Assembly: GCA_947095585.1 (NCBI GenBank)
Contig: OX352762.1
Coordinates: 13,619,969-13,683,968, forward strand
Source: Nephrocerus scutellatus
Taxonomy: Eukaryota; Arthropoda; Insecta; Diptera; Pipunculidae
DNA: 64,000 nt
Direction of reading: 5' to 3'
This document shows, one piece after another, positions 54,988-64,000 of this stretch. A program made the position numbers and the translations under genes. Below the pieces are notes generated by a model. That model made no database searches. It worked only from the letters and a program-made list of their open reading frames with translations, and was not told the origin of the DNA. Position 1 is the first letter of the stretch; each line of letters opens with the position of its first letter.

Positions 54988-56039
54988 TGATACTTGGACG
55001 AAATAAATAAAAATAAAGTAAAACTATGAAAATGAACCGCAACAATGAACAGCAAAGGAAGGTAAATGGTTTTTCAGTATCTCGCTACGTGGAATACAAG
55101 TGATGATGAGGACATTTGTTACGCACACACAAATGGCAATCAATGGTAACACGACATTACACTTTCCTGTACATACAATGAGTGAGTGCACACGAATGTC
55201 AAATTCAGAATTTGTTTTTTTTTTTTCTTTTTCGAATGACACGTGCGCACCTCAGGAGATTTTTCCTAATAGGGAAGTGGCCACAAAATTGCCCTCGTTT
55301 TGTACAAAAGTAACTCCGTCAAATAGCCTCGGGCCTTAAAACATGCAGTAATTTTTCATCAGGATATCAAACATTCATTTCGCCCGTTCTTAAATATATC
55401 TATATGTGTGTGTGTATGTGTGAATGGGAATTTCGCTTGCAGAAATCACCTTAATGCATCTCATTAATTTTATTATTATCAATTGGGGTGAAAAAAATAA
55501 TGAATACCTACGACAAACGAGCACTCTCCCTGTGTATATTTGGATGTCCTTGTTCTCCTTAATGTGATGCGCTTGTAATGTCATCAGATAAATGAGAAAA
55601 TTAATAGGAATTTTTATTTGCTTTGAAGACATACATAGTCCTGACTACAGACAGGAAGGTAACACAGAGGGTTGACATGTTGATGGTCCCAGCATGCATG
55701 CGGTTGACACAATTATCTTGTTTTGTGTAGTGAGATTTTCTTTTGTTTACTTACAGTTCCTCCACAATAATGGGAAATATACGCGAAGTGATTTACAGAT
55801 AAGCTTGGAGTGTTCTTTGATTTTCACCGTGTCGGCTTTTATTATTAACCCAGAATACCTTTCCATGATTTCAGCATTTTGTCAGCCATGTTGTCGTCGT
55901 TCTGTAAAAAGCCACTAAGTTCACTTTTTAAATTCTCTATATTAACTTCACTTGCCGTGGCACGTCTGGTTGTCGGTCGGGCGGCAGTCGGTCGGTCGCT
56001 CGTTTTGTCGTGGAGTCTTGCGATCAATTTTTAACGCAC
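54988..56039. other. No supported gene
   Basis: A short TG microsatellite lies near 55402-55422. A 60-codon minus-strand frame at 55845-56027 is of normal complexity but unrecognised. Otherwise nothing supported. Confidence 0.45.
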
Positions 56040-56250
56040 TTTACAAAGTCCGATTTTATTGAAATTTTACACGAACGTGTATTTCCGGTGACAATACTTT
56101 CTAGTAAAATTTGGGGATCCTCGGGCCTCAGGGCCAAGGGGTGCCCATTTAAAATTTTTAAAAATTAACCCGATTTCCTTTAAATTTCATACACATGTGT
56201 ATCTCCGATGGAAAACACTTTTTATAAAAATTTTGTAGACTCCAGGTCCC
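56040..56250 (+). repeat. Diverged duplicated unit related to the 38.4-39.0 kb element
   Basis: Two related units (TTACACGAACGTGTATTTCC at 56067 and CATACACATGTGTATCTCCG at 56189), with AAATTAACCCGATTTCCTTT between them. The block AATTAACCCGATTTTCTTCA at 38686 and the GGTCAAGGGG/GGCCAAGGGG text tie this region to the Helitron-like element. Confidence 0.5.
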
Positions 56251-56280
56251 AAAGTCATGGATCCCCAACAATGAGAGGCA

Positions 56281-57169
56281 TGAGATTTAAACACGAAGTG
56301 TCTTAGGATTGACGTGATACGACAATCAACGTCCATCTTAGACATATGTGCCAGTAACTCATTGGTTAGAGCAGGACCTATCTTAAATCCTTGCCGATTT
56401 TTGGTTTACGACAACCGGTTGAGATGTGAACACATTATCGCACAGGTAACATCAGGTCGGGCAATGATGTACCAAAGATCTTGGTAACACCAGGCCTTCC
56501 TCTGATGTTATAAATGCTAGCGCTCTACCCGCTTTGGGTAGTAAACCACCAGCCTCTACGTAGGTCAAGCCAAGAACGAAACTGGGTCCTCAACGAAAAG
56601 TTGGCTCAGACTCAGCTAGCCTCCAAGCAGATCAACCTTATCTGTAGGCGGAACCAACTCCCGTAGTACCAACGCGACCTTGGTTAGTTCTGACAACAAG
56701 GCGCTCATTTTGTTCAGTATGAGTACCTGGACGAAGGAAAAGCCAACCCTGGTAGCACATCATCCGGAATCTCGAATCCCATCATTTGTCATTAGCATAG
56801 CATGCTATCCTAGGCCGCTTAGGATATAAACTATCCCAGGCACATCCTGTCCAAAAGTTTGTTACGACTAGGCTACTAAATACGAAGAGCTCCACTAAAT
56901 AAATATTTTCTAGGTATTAGCAGCCTTTTCAGGGTCGCTAAAGTACGAAGACTTTGTCCAAATTAAGCATACTTTAAGTACCCGCGGCACTTATTAATCG
57001 CCTGTGGTAGAAACCAGCACCCTTCCCATATATACGGTAAAATGAAGCTGGATCCCGCCATGGGTCTTCAACTCCTCCTTTCTCAACACGGGTTTGTGAC
57101 CGGCTACGGCGGAGTTACGAGACTAAAACAGCAAGTTATACAGTAAAAAGTTACTGAGCTTAATGGAAC
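56281..57169. other. Unclassified, less AT-rich block
   Basis: About 890 bp with more balanced base content than its surroundings, directly next to a minus-strand Jockey-like RT piece. It has no long frame. A 5' region of a LINE or another old element is possible but not shown. Confidence 0.35.
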
Positions 57170-57560
57170 TCATTGATGATGAAAGATGGACTGATGGTAA
57201 GCCTTGTGAATCTGCCCATGGTCGAAGCACCACAAGAAAGTTAGTGCTATTAGCGAATCGGGGGAACGAGGTTCTTCAAGAAACACAATTGGAACATCAG
57301 GAGAACATTTGGACATAAACAGGATACTGAATAAAGTAAGAAATCGTTTCTGCTGGTTACTAAGGAGTTCGTTAGTCTCAAAATATTTCATGAGCTGATA
57401 ATTGATAAGCGGAGAAGGAGACGACGACGCCTTGCCTTTTTTGGGTATAAGCTGGACAAAGGCTGTTCTCTCGGGAAGAGTCCAAAAGTATAGGAAGCTC
57501 TTCAGAACTAATGGGGAAATACCATTTGGCCCAGCGGATTTCTTAGTGTTAGAGATCATT
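57170..57560 (-). mobile_element. Family C (Jockey-like) LINE RT fragment
   Basis: A 129-codon minus-strand frame with KKSAGPNGISPLVLKS, FVQLIPKKGKASSSPSPLIN and NELLSNQQKRF, the RT fingers order of Jockey-type elements. Its DNA matches 32080-32300 closely. The later part departs from the expected palm text. No catalytic box. Confidence 0.6.
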
Positions 57561-58114
57561 TAATTCTCTACCAATTGCACGAGTACGAATATAAATCTGT
57601 TCCATAAAGTGCTCAGTTTTTGGTCGTATGAGAACTACACTCACCGAGATTAAGGTGGAAAAGCAATTAATTCTTCTCACACCTAGTGTATGCAACTTCA
57701 TTCACTTGTGGGCTGACTTTATGTAGATTGCCAGTTGTTGCAGTAGCTGCAAAATTCTTAAAACTATATATGATTTGTTGATTAAGTGAATATCTAAAGA
57801 CACTTGGATAAATTTATTGACATAAAGGCACAAAATTTGTTATAAGCATACAGTGCAGCATCGATAATCCAAACAACCCTTGGTTTGAGATAAGGTAGGA
57901 AACCTTGTAGTGAAATCACAGTCCTGGAAAGACCTCTTCTGTGCTGCCGAATAGCAGCTTTGTTAATTTGATAAACTTATGCTTTATTTTCTCAGTGGCC
58001 AAACACCATCAGTACTAAACAAGTTAATTGTTATCAATTGCACTCGATTGATTTTGTTTTAACAGAAAAATATTTCGATATAACTTTCAACATTTCAAGG
58101 AAATTGTTTCGAAA
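57561..58114. other. No recognisable gene
   Basis: AT-rich, with no motif in any frame. Confidence 0.5.
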
Positions 58115-58670
58115 CAAATATCCTAGTGGGAATGAACATGCAGATGAACTAGCTAGGCCTGGTTCTGAATCTGCGTTCTTAGGACTGGAACCATACTGTG
58201 GTGTCAGCTGGGCTACGACCACAGCAATGATTAACAAATGGGAAAAGAAACTTCGTCTAGCCCACTGGGATAATACACCAGATCCTAGACAGTCCAAACG
58301 GTTAATCAGGCTCTTCTCCTATAAGGAAATTCTTGATCTGGACAAGAATAGCATCAGTAAGCTAGTGAGCTATTTCATAGGTCACTGTGGCTTGAAATAT
58401 CACCTTAACAAAATCAATCTGAGCTCAAACAAGGATTGTTGGTTCTGCTTGGAGGAGAACGAAACATCCGTGCACATTCTCTATCTCCAGGTTTGATCTG
58501 GTTAAGGAGACATATTTTCCAAAAGGAATTATGTTCGTCGGCGGATATGCGTAATTCTGCTATCATTCATTTTGAAGGTAGTATGTCTCTTAGATTAGTT
58601 ACACCCTAAGATACGATAGCTCTTTTTAGGCCGCAGTGTCAGCCAACTGGGCTGGGGTTTATAAAATAAA
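58115..58670 (+). mobile_element. Family E LINE 3' end: RNase H end and zinc knuckle
   Basis: Reads GNEHADELARPGSESAFLGL (end of RNase H), then WATTTAMINKWEKKLRLAHW, RLIRLFSYKEILDLDK, then NKDCWFCLEENETSVHILYL, a C-terminal zinc-knuckle region of I/LOA/R1-group elements. The 3' UTR with TCTCTTAGATTAGTTACACC ends in an A-rich tail at about 58670. It is an inverted relative of 61965-62690, with most bases matching across the coding block and UTR. Confidence 0.8.
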
Positions 58671-60479
58671 AAAAATAAAAATCGTAGCGGAAACGCACGG
58701 AAACTTATCCCACTTGCAATAAACTGTAACTGAAACCCATTAAAGTCACGCAATTCATAGTTAATTTCAGATAGGCAGGGTGGAAAAAAAATGCCAATCA
58801 GTCGTGCACAGAGGGTTGACAATTTTTCTCTGTTTTTGACTTGTGCGTGAGTAAGTGACCTTTGTATTCGTATATTGTTTTCGACAGCCATCAGTCGGCA
58901 GTGTGCACTGGTGGAAAATAACATGCGCGTGTGTGTAAGCACGCACGTTTCCTTTTCCGCTGCTCATCTTGGTCACATTAAAAACCAATTCAATAGAAAT
59001 TACAAGAGTGAGGCAGGCCCACCCGATGGACTTTTCGAAAGAAATCTGATTTCCGTTGTACGTCACATACACACTGTTTGTTGACAGGAGGGGTAACTCA
59101 ATTTTTTCGTGCAGAAGTATACCATAATGGTGAAAAAAACAAAAAAATTTCAATTCTTTAAAATTAGACGCTATACTACTTCACTGTCGCAGTAAAAGTG
59201 TTCACATACTTCAGCGAAATACTTTTGGCGCCTTAAATCAGATTAACCGTTTAGGCAATAAAAAATTATAAAGTGTGTACATTGATAAAACCAACGCGAT
59301 AATACAACAAAATATTAAATTTAAACCTTGACTCTCCTTAGAGAGCTTCGTAAACTGACAAAGCTTTCCAAATAAATTTGATACGAATCAACGTTCACAA
59401 AAAATCTATACAATGGTTTTTCACGATCCATCATTAACCCTTTTCATATAATTTACACTCAGTTCCGGGATCTTCATTCCATGACTGACCGAATCCTTGT
59501 ACGGCGACCAAACGACCATAGGCAATCGGTCAAATTGTTGTCATATCAAGACCAACGCCGGCAGATAAATACGAGCAAACAGGAAGCTATTTGCCAGCGC
59601 CATCATCAGAAGACTGATGAGTTGTCATATTGGCGTTTATGTTGGGTGACCCTTTCCACTTTGCAGCGTCCATCATCGTAGTGGTCATTATATTTATTTG
59701 AGGGGTTGTTAGCTGCAGCTAACCACTAAACTTATATTATCATCACTCATTCTCCCCCTTATAATCACAGCCCGAAATTGACCGCACACATCATCCGGTT
59801 GACGACAAATGTGTGACCATCCATTGTCGAAAGAAAGATGTTTACTTTAAATTGCTACGAGTATGCTATATATATATATGGTAAAAGCAGATGACATTGT
59901 GACAAAAGAAAAAAAGATGCATTCTGGAGTTTCGTGGACATTTCGTGTGGTGTAACTTTGATGCTAATTCTTTCGCTATCTAAAAAGTGTTATAAAATGT
60001 TTTTAGAATAATAATATATATCAGCTAGCTACTTGACACTTGAACAATTGATACTGAAAAAACTTCCTATAGCATTATTCCTAACCAATCGTCAATCTAT
60101 CCAAGAAGGTACCAGCTCGATAAATAAGCCATTTCTTTTTAAAAGAACCTTACCTGTGCGACAATCATGTTATGTTTGAATTTCCATCCGTATAGAATAT
60201 TTTAAGTATCCTGGCCACAAATGTACTTTGGCAAAATAGCAATTGAATTATATCAAGAATGAAGTGTTGGAAATGTTTAACCCTATTCCCTATTTTATTT
60301 TCCCTAATTTTCAACTATATTTCCAAATCTAAAGAAATTTGTAGTTGGAAAAGGTTTTGAGCCTGTAATGAAATATCAGTAAACCAATTCAGTAGTTCAG
60401 AAATTAATAGCACAAATATGTTTTCGTTGTAAGACAATATTGTCATTAATTAAATAATGCAGACTAAGGAACATTATCC
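58671..60479. other. Long stretch without a recognised gene
   Basis: Frames up to 128 codons (58767-59153 minus) show no motif and overlap one another. A short TA microsatellite lies near 59865. Confidence 0.45.
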
Positions 60480-61800
60480 TTCCTTTGCTTGAGACAATCT
60501 TCAAAAGATGTCTTGATCTGGTCTATATTCCAGTCATATGGAGAGAAGTGAAAGTTGTCTTCATTCCAAAAGCAGGCAAATGTTCACACGTCAGTCCAAA
60601 AGACCTCAGACCCATTAGTCTTTCGTAATTCCTTTTAAAAACATTAGAAAGACTGATTGAAATCCAGCTTCGTACTAGTATTGACAAAAGACTTCTGACC
60701 GTCGATCAACACGCGTACTGCAAGGGCAAATCTGTAGAAACAGCTCTGCATACGCTAGTACGTTCCATTGAAAACTCCCTTCATCACAATGAACACTCAA
60801 TGGTGGCACTGTTCTCAAGCAAAAAAGCCATAGGAAGTAAATGGGGTCTTCAACCGCATATGACTCATTGGCTGTACACAGCAGTAGTCAGACCAATTTT
60901 GCTTTACGGTGTGGCTGTTTGGTGGACTGCATTAGATAAAGCGATCAATCGCGACAAACTAAGCAGAGTCCAAAGATCAGCCTGTCTATGTGTGAGCGGA
61001 GCACTTCGTACAACTCCCTCTGCTGCACTGGACATTCTGCTTAACCTTGCTCCACTCGACATCTTCGGCAGACAACTGGCTGCAAGCGCGGCTACTTGCC
61101 TCAGAGCAATTTTTCAGTAGACCGTGAATGATTTCGGCCAATTTCTTATCCTGAATTCATTCAGGACTCCACTTATCAACTTAGACTATAACATTCTGCA
61201 ACTCCACTCAACAACAAAATCTTCCAGGTTACCATCCCAGGTCCAGGTCTTCTTGGGAGGAAAGTATCTACTTGGAAAATGAAGGAATTCACTTCTACAC
61301 AGACGGGTCGAAAACTGATGAAGGGGTTGGTGTAGGTGTCTTTTAAAAAAGACTAAATCTAAGTCTCTCTTTCCGTCTTCCTGATCACTGTAGTGTTTTC
61401 CAAGCGGAAATCATGACTATAAGGAAACCTTGTCTTGGCTGAAGAGTAACGTCATATCTGCTTGTGTTTGACCTCTCAAAACAGACTGTACATTAGTGCC
61501 ATTATAGGTGTCATAACACTGTCTAATAGGCAAGCATGCTAGGAGTCTTATCCAACGATTTCTGCAGAAGCTGCATGGAGGAGGAAATCACTCTCCATCT
61601 ACTTTGTACGTGCCCAGCTCTCTCGAATAGGCGGAAGCTCCATCTGAGAGCGTTATTTTTCAACGATCTCAACGATCTAACCCATTGATTGACATTAATA
61701 GTCGATTGCGCTTCATACGAAGCTCCAAGTGGTTTAACGAGTAGGCATGGGACTTTCTAGATCCTTGTGGTATCACAACGGACCTTCTTGGTCTAAGTGC
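60480..61800 (+). mobile_element. Family D LINE: RT, RNase H start, zinc knuckle, internally deleted
   Basis: RT fingers at 60510-60790 (VIWREVKVVFIPKAGKCSHV, PKDLRPISLS, DQHAYCKGKSVETALHTLVR). A deletion removes the palm with its catalytic box. Then 60800-61120 (SKWGLQPHMTHWLYTAVVRP, ILLYGVAVWWTALDKAINRD, ALDILLNLAPLDIFGRQLAA) is the thumb. RNase H start at 61290 (FYTDGSKTDEGVGVGVF), then the knuckle region near 61560-61620 (NDFCRSCMEEE, HLLCTCPALS) and the 3' UTR with CTTGTGGTATCACAACGGAC. Same family as the 40.9- and 45.2-kb copies, opposite strand. Confidence 0.8.
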
Positions 61801-61964
61801 GTCGATTTTGACTGACGGCGACAGTGCATGTATGAGTTTATAATGCAGCAACACTATTGGAAAGTCACAAAAATTGCCTTTGTCTTTTCTCTTTCTAATT
61901 TTACATACACTGCGGTTCACTAGATTAGAAACGGGTAATTTTGAAAAGAAAATGATATTTTCCG

Positions 61965-63130
61965 TTATTTTATTTTTATAGACAAACTCTAGCACAATTG
62001 GCTGATACTGCGACCTAAACCGATCTATTGTATCGTAGGGTGTAACTAATCTAAGAGACTTATTACCTTTATAATGAAGGATAGTACGTCCTTAGCGGCA
62101 GAATTTCGAACGAACATAATGCCTTTTGAAGAATATGTCTACTTAACTTGATCAAACCTGGACAGTGACAGAAAATGTGCCCGGATGTTTCATCCTCCTC
62201 CAAGCAGAACCTACATTCTACATACAATTTTGGCAAGCCACAGTGAACTGTTATACAGCTCACTAGCTTTATTATGCTAACCTTCCTTATAGGAAAAGGG
62301 CCTGATTAACCGTTTGGATTGTCTAAGCCCTGGGATATTATCCCAGTGAGCCAGACGAAGTTTACTTTCCGATTTATTAATCATCGCTGTGGTTGTAGTC
62401 CAGCTGATACCAGAGCAATGTTCCGGTCATAAGAACGCAGATTCTAAACCAGTCCTGGCAAGTTCATATGCATGTTCGTTGCCTGCAACAACCTGGTGAC
62501 CAGGGATCCAACCGCATTTTACCCTGTTCAACCCTGCCAAGGATTGCAGTGCATCGTAGCAGCATTTAACTGATTTAGAGTCCATTATGCTGGACGACAG
62601 CTCTTTCAGTACTGCCTGACTATCCGAAAAGATAGATAGATAGAATGGCATCATGGAGTTCCGCTTGGAAACAGTGGGACTCTTACCCATTGGTATTTAG
62701 ACTTTGGTGTTGGGTCCGAATACCCCAGCTCCCACTCTAGAATCCATCCTTGATCTGTGTGTGTACAAGACCTGCCATTTATTGTCCAGGGCTGGAGCAC
62801 CATTGGACCAGATTGCTCGGTCCAATATTTTTACCTCAAATAGCCTGCCGAAACAGTACTCCCTGACCATGGTGTCGACGGGATATTTCAAAACATGTCT
62901 CTTTCGGGAATTCAGTCAAGAATTTTCAGATATCCCACGTAGTCGCCTGGTTTGTACCAATAATCTAGTTGCAGCTTGATAGCGTATCGAAAACAGCCTT
63001 ACAACAGCTTCTAATGCAGTCGTAGGACAGATGCGCATGGCAGCCTTCTCAAGCTTAATTACCGTTGATCGTTCAAGAACCGTTCGGTGGCCGAAAGATT
63101 CGGAAGTGCCGTTGACTTTTTCAGGCACTA
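61965..63130 (-). mobile_element. Family E LINE: RT end, RNase H, zinc knuckle
   Basis: Minus strand. 63128-62916 reads KLEKAAMRICPTTALEAVVR (end of RT thumb). 62891-62697 continues with VREYCFGRLFEVKIL, then THRSRMDSRVGAGVFGPNTK, the RNase H start in which the usual YTDGS reads YTHRS, so the first catalytic Asp is lost. 62690-62427 has SIFSDSQAVLKELSSSIMDS and GWIPGHQVVAGNEHAYELAR. 62263-62069 has VECRFCLEEDETSGHIFCHC, the zinc knuckle. The 3' UTR is shared with 58560-58670. Dead by frameshift and active-site loss. Confidence 0.8.
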
Positions 63131-64000
63131 AAGGTAAATGCTTAAATCGGAGTATGTACTTACTTTATTCCGTAAGTGCCGAATCCGGCTGCTCACGACT
63201 TTGCCGATCTGAATACGGCTGTAAAATAGAAGTGTGATCACTTGGTAGACAAAAACCTTCATTATTTGGATGGTGGATGGATAGAAAACTTAAAGCTATC
63301 TTAGGCGCTGAGGGAGACTTAACTAAGTATTATAAAGATAAAAGAAGAAAAACTATGAGGAGCCTATACCACTGTTCATTTGAAAATCTTTATCACAATT
63401 AATTCACTTGCTATCAACATTTGGCATATATGGGAAGATAAAATTTGATAATTTTTTTGCGAATATACGAAATTTCTTTGTGATATATTATCTTGATATC
63501 ACAGCAGCAACCTTATCACTTCAATAAATCTGTTGTGAAATAAATGCTTCTGCCACTCTGTGCCCCTTCCAAAACTAATGTCAAATTGGAACCAAATAAC
63601 CGACAGAGGACAGTCCAGTCGGCAGCCATTTGATGTGATATTTGCATCGACGAGTACTCGTACCGTGTTCGGCGATGTCAACAGAAGGGTGTGGATACAG
63701 AGGATATTGTGTTCATGTTAGGGCGGTCAATTTACTTCCGGATTTTTTTTCCAAAATTAACAAAATAGAGCAAAAATCCTTCAGCTATAGGACCGATTCA
63801 TTTAGAGTGAAGTGAATTTTGGGGTTTTTGTTATCTAAATTAAATCTTGAGCGGAGGAGGCTTACTGTTTGGATTGTCGTTGTTGTTCAATTCAGGTCTG
63901 CTATATGGTTGCTAAAATACAAGTACAGTACAGAAGGCATTGGCTGTAGTTTTGGGCAGGACGTCCGCTCTACTGTTGACGGATTTATTGGCTAGGCATT
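63131..64000. other. No recognisable gene
   Basis: Short frames only; no motif. The window ends in unclassified DNA. Confidence 0.5.

Noticed and set aside
55845..56027. A 60-codon minus-strand frame with normal complexity as a host exon
   Set aside because: No ATG at the start of the open stretch, no recognised homologue, and it is close to a repeat; evidence too thin.

Overview
The window looks like a stretch of insect nuclear DNA, most likely from a higher fly. It is AT-rich, has no operon-like gene layout, and is packed with eukaryotic retrotransposons of kinds common in Diptera. No host gene can be called with confidence. Nearly every protein signal belongs to a transposable element, and all but one element are decayed.

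The exception is a young, apparently complete endogenous retrovirus of the Ty3/gypsy (errantivirus-like) type at 3076-12674. Its two 563-bp LTRs show no difference by eye, it is flanked by a 4-bp ATTA duplication, and it has a primer binding site matching the 3' end of a leucine tRNA and a polypurine tract. Its gag, pol and env frames are all open. Gag has two CCHC zinc knuckles. Pol carries protease, reverse transcriptase, RNase H and integrase. Env is an F-type fusion protein with a furin-like site. Pol lies in the -1 frame, and the overlap holds a canonical slippery heptamer (GGGAAAC) followed after 8 nt by a hairpin. Just after the gag stop the pol frame runs through about 100 nearly perfect hexanucleotide units encoding (Asn-Gln)n, so the predicted Gag-Pol carries about 200 residues of N/Q repeat before the protease. 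The LTR is a chain of inverted repeats plus three copies of a 21-bp GC-rich motif. A splice donor at 4200 and acceptor at 9951 are in phase for an env mRNA.

The left flank (1-3075) holds two opposed fragments of an endonuclease/RT LINE (family A) and a short dispersed repeat seen again at 22.7 kb. Right of the provirus lie a 1.5-kb degenerate C/A-rich repeat tract (13.2-14.7 kb), a deleted mariner-like transposon (16.6-17.2 kb) and a four-unit 276-bp tandem array with a recurring reading frame (19.2-20.3 kb).

The remainder is a graveyard of non-LTR retrotransposons that I sort by protein motifs: A and B (RTE-like, endonuclease plus RT, some with GATGAT tails), C and G (Jockey-like RT), D and E (I/LOA/R1 group with RNase H and a C-terminal zinc knuckle) and an R1-like piece. 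From 32.85 to 53.69 kb every LINE fragment I can orient is on the minus strand. A Helitron-like terminus lies at 39.0 kb. The best-preserved LINE is a family A copy at 29.57-31.51 kb, whose RT frame is interrupted by one stop codon.
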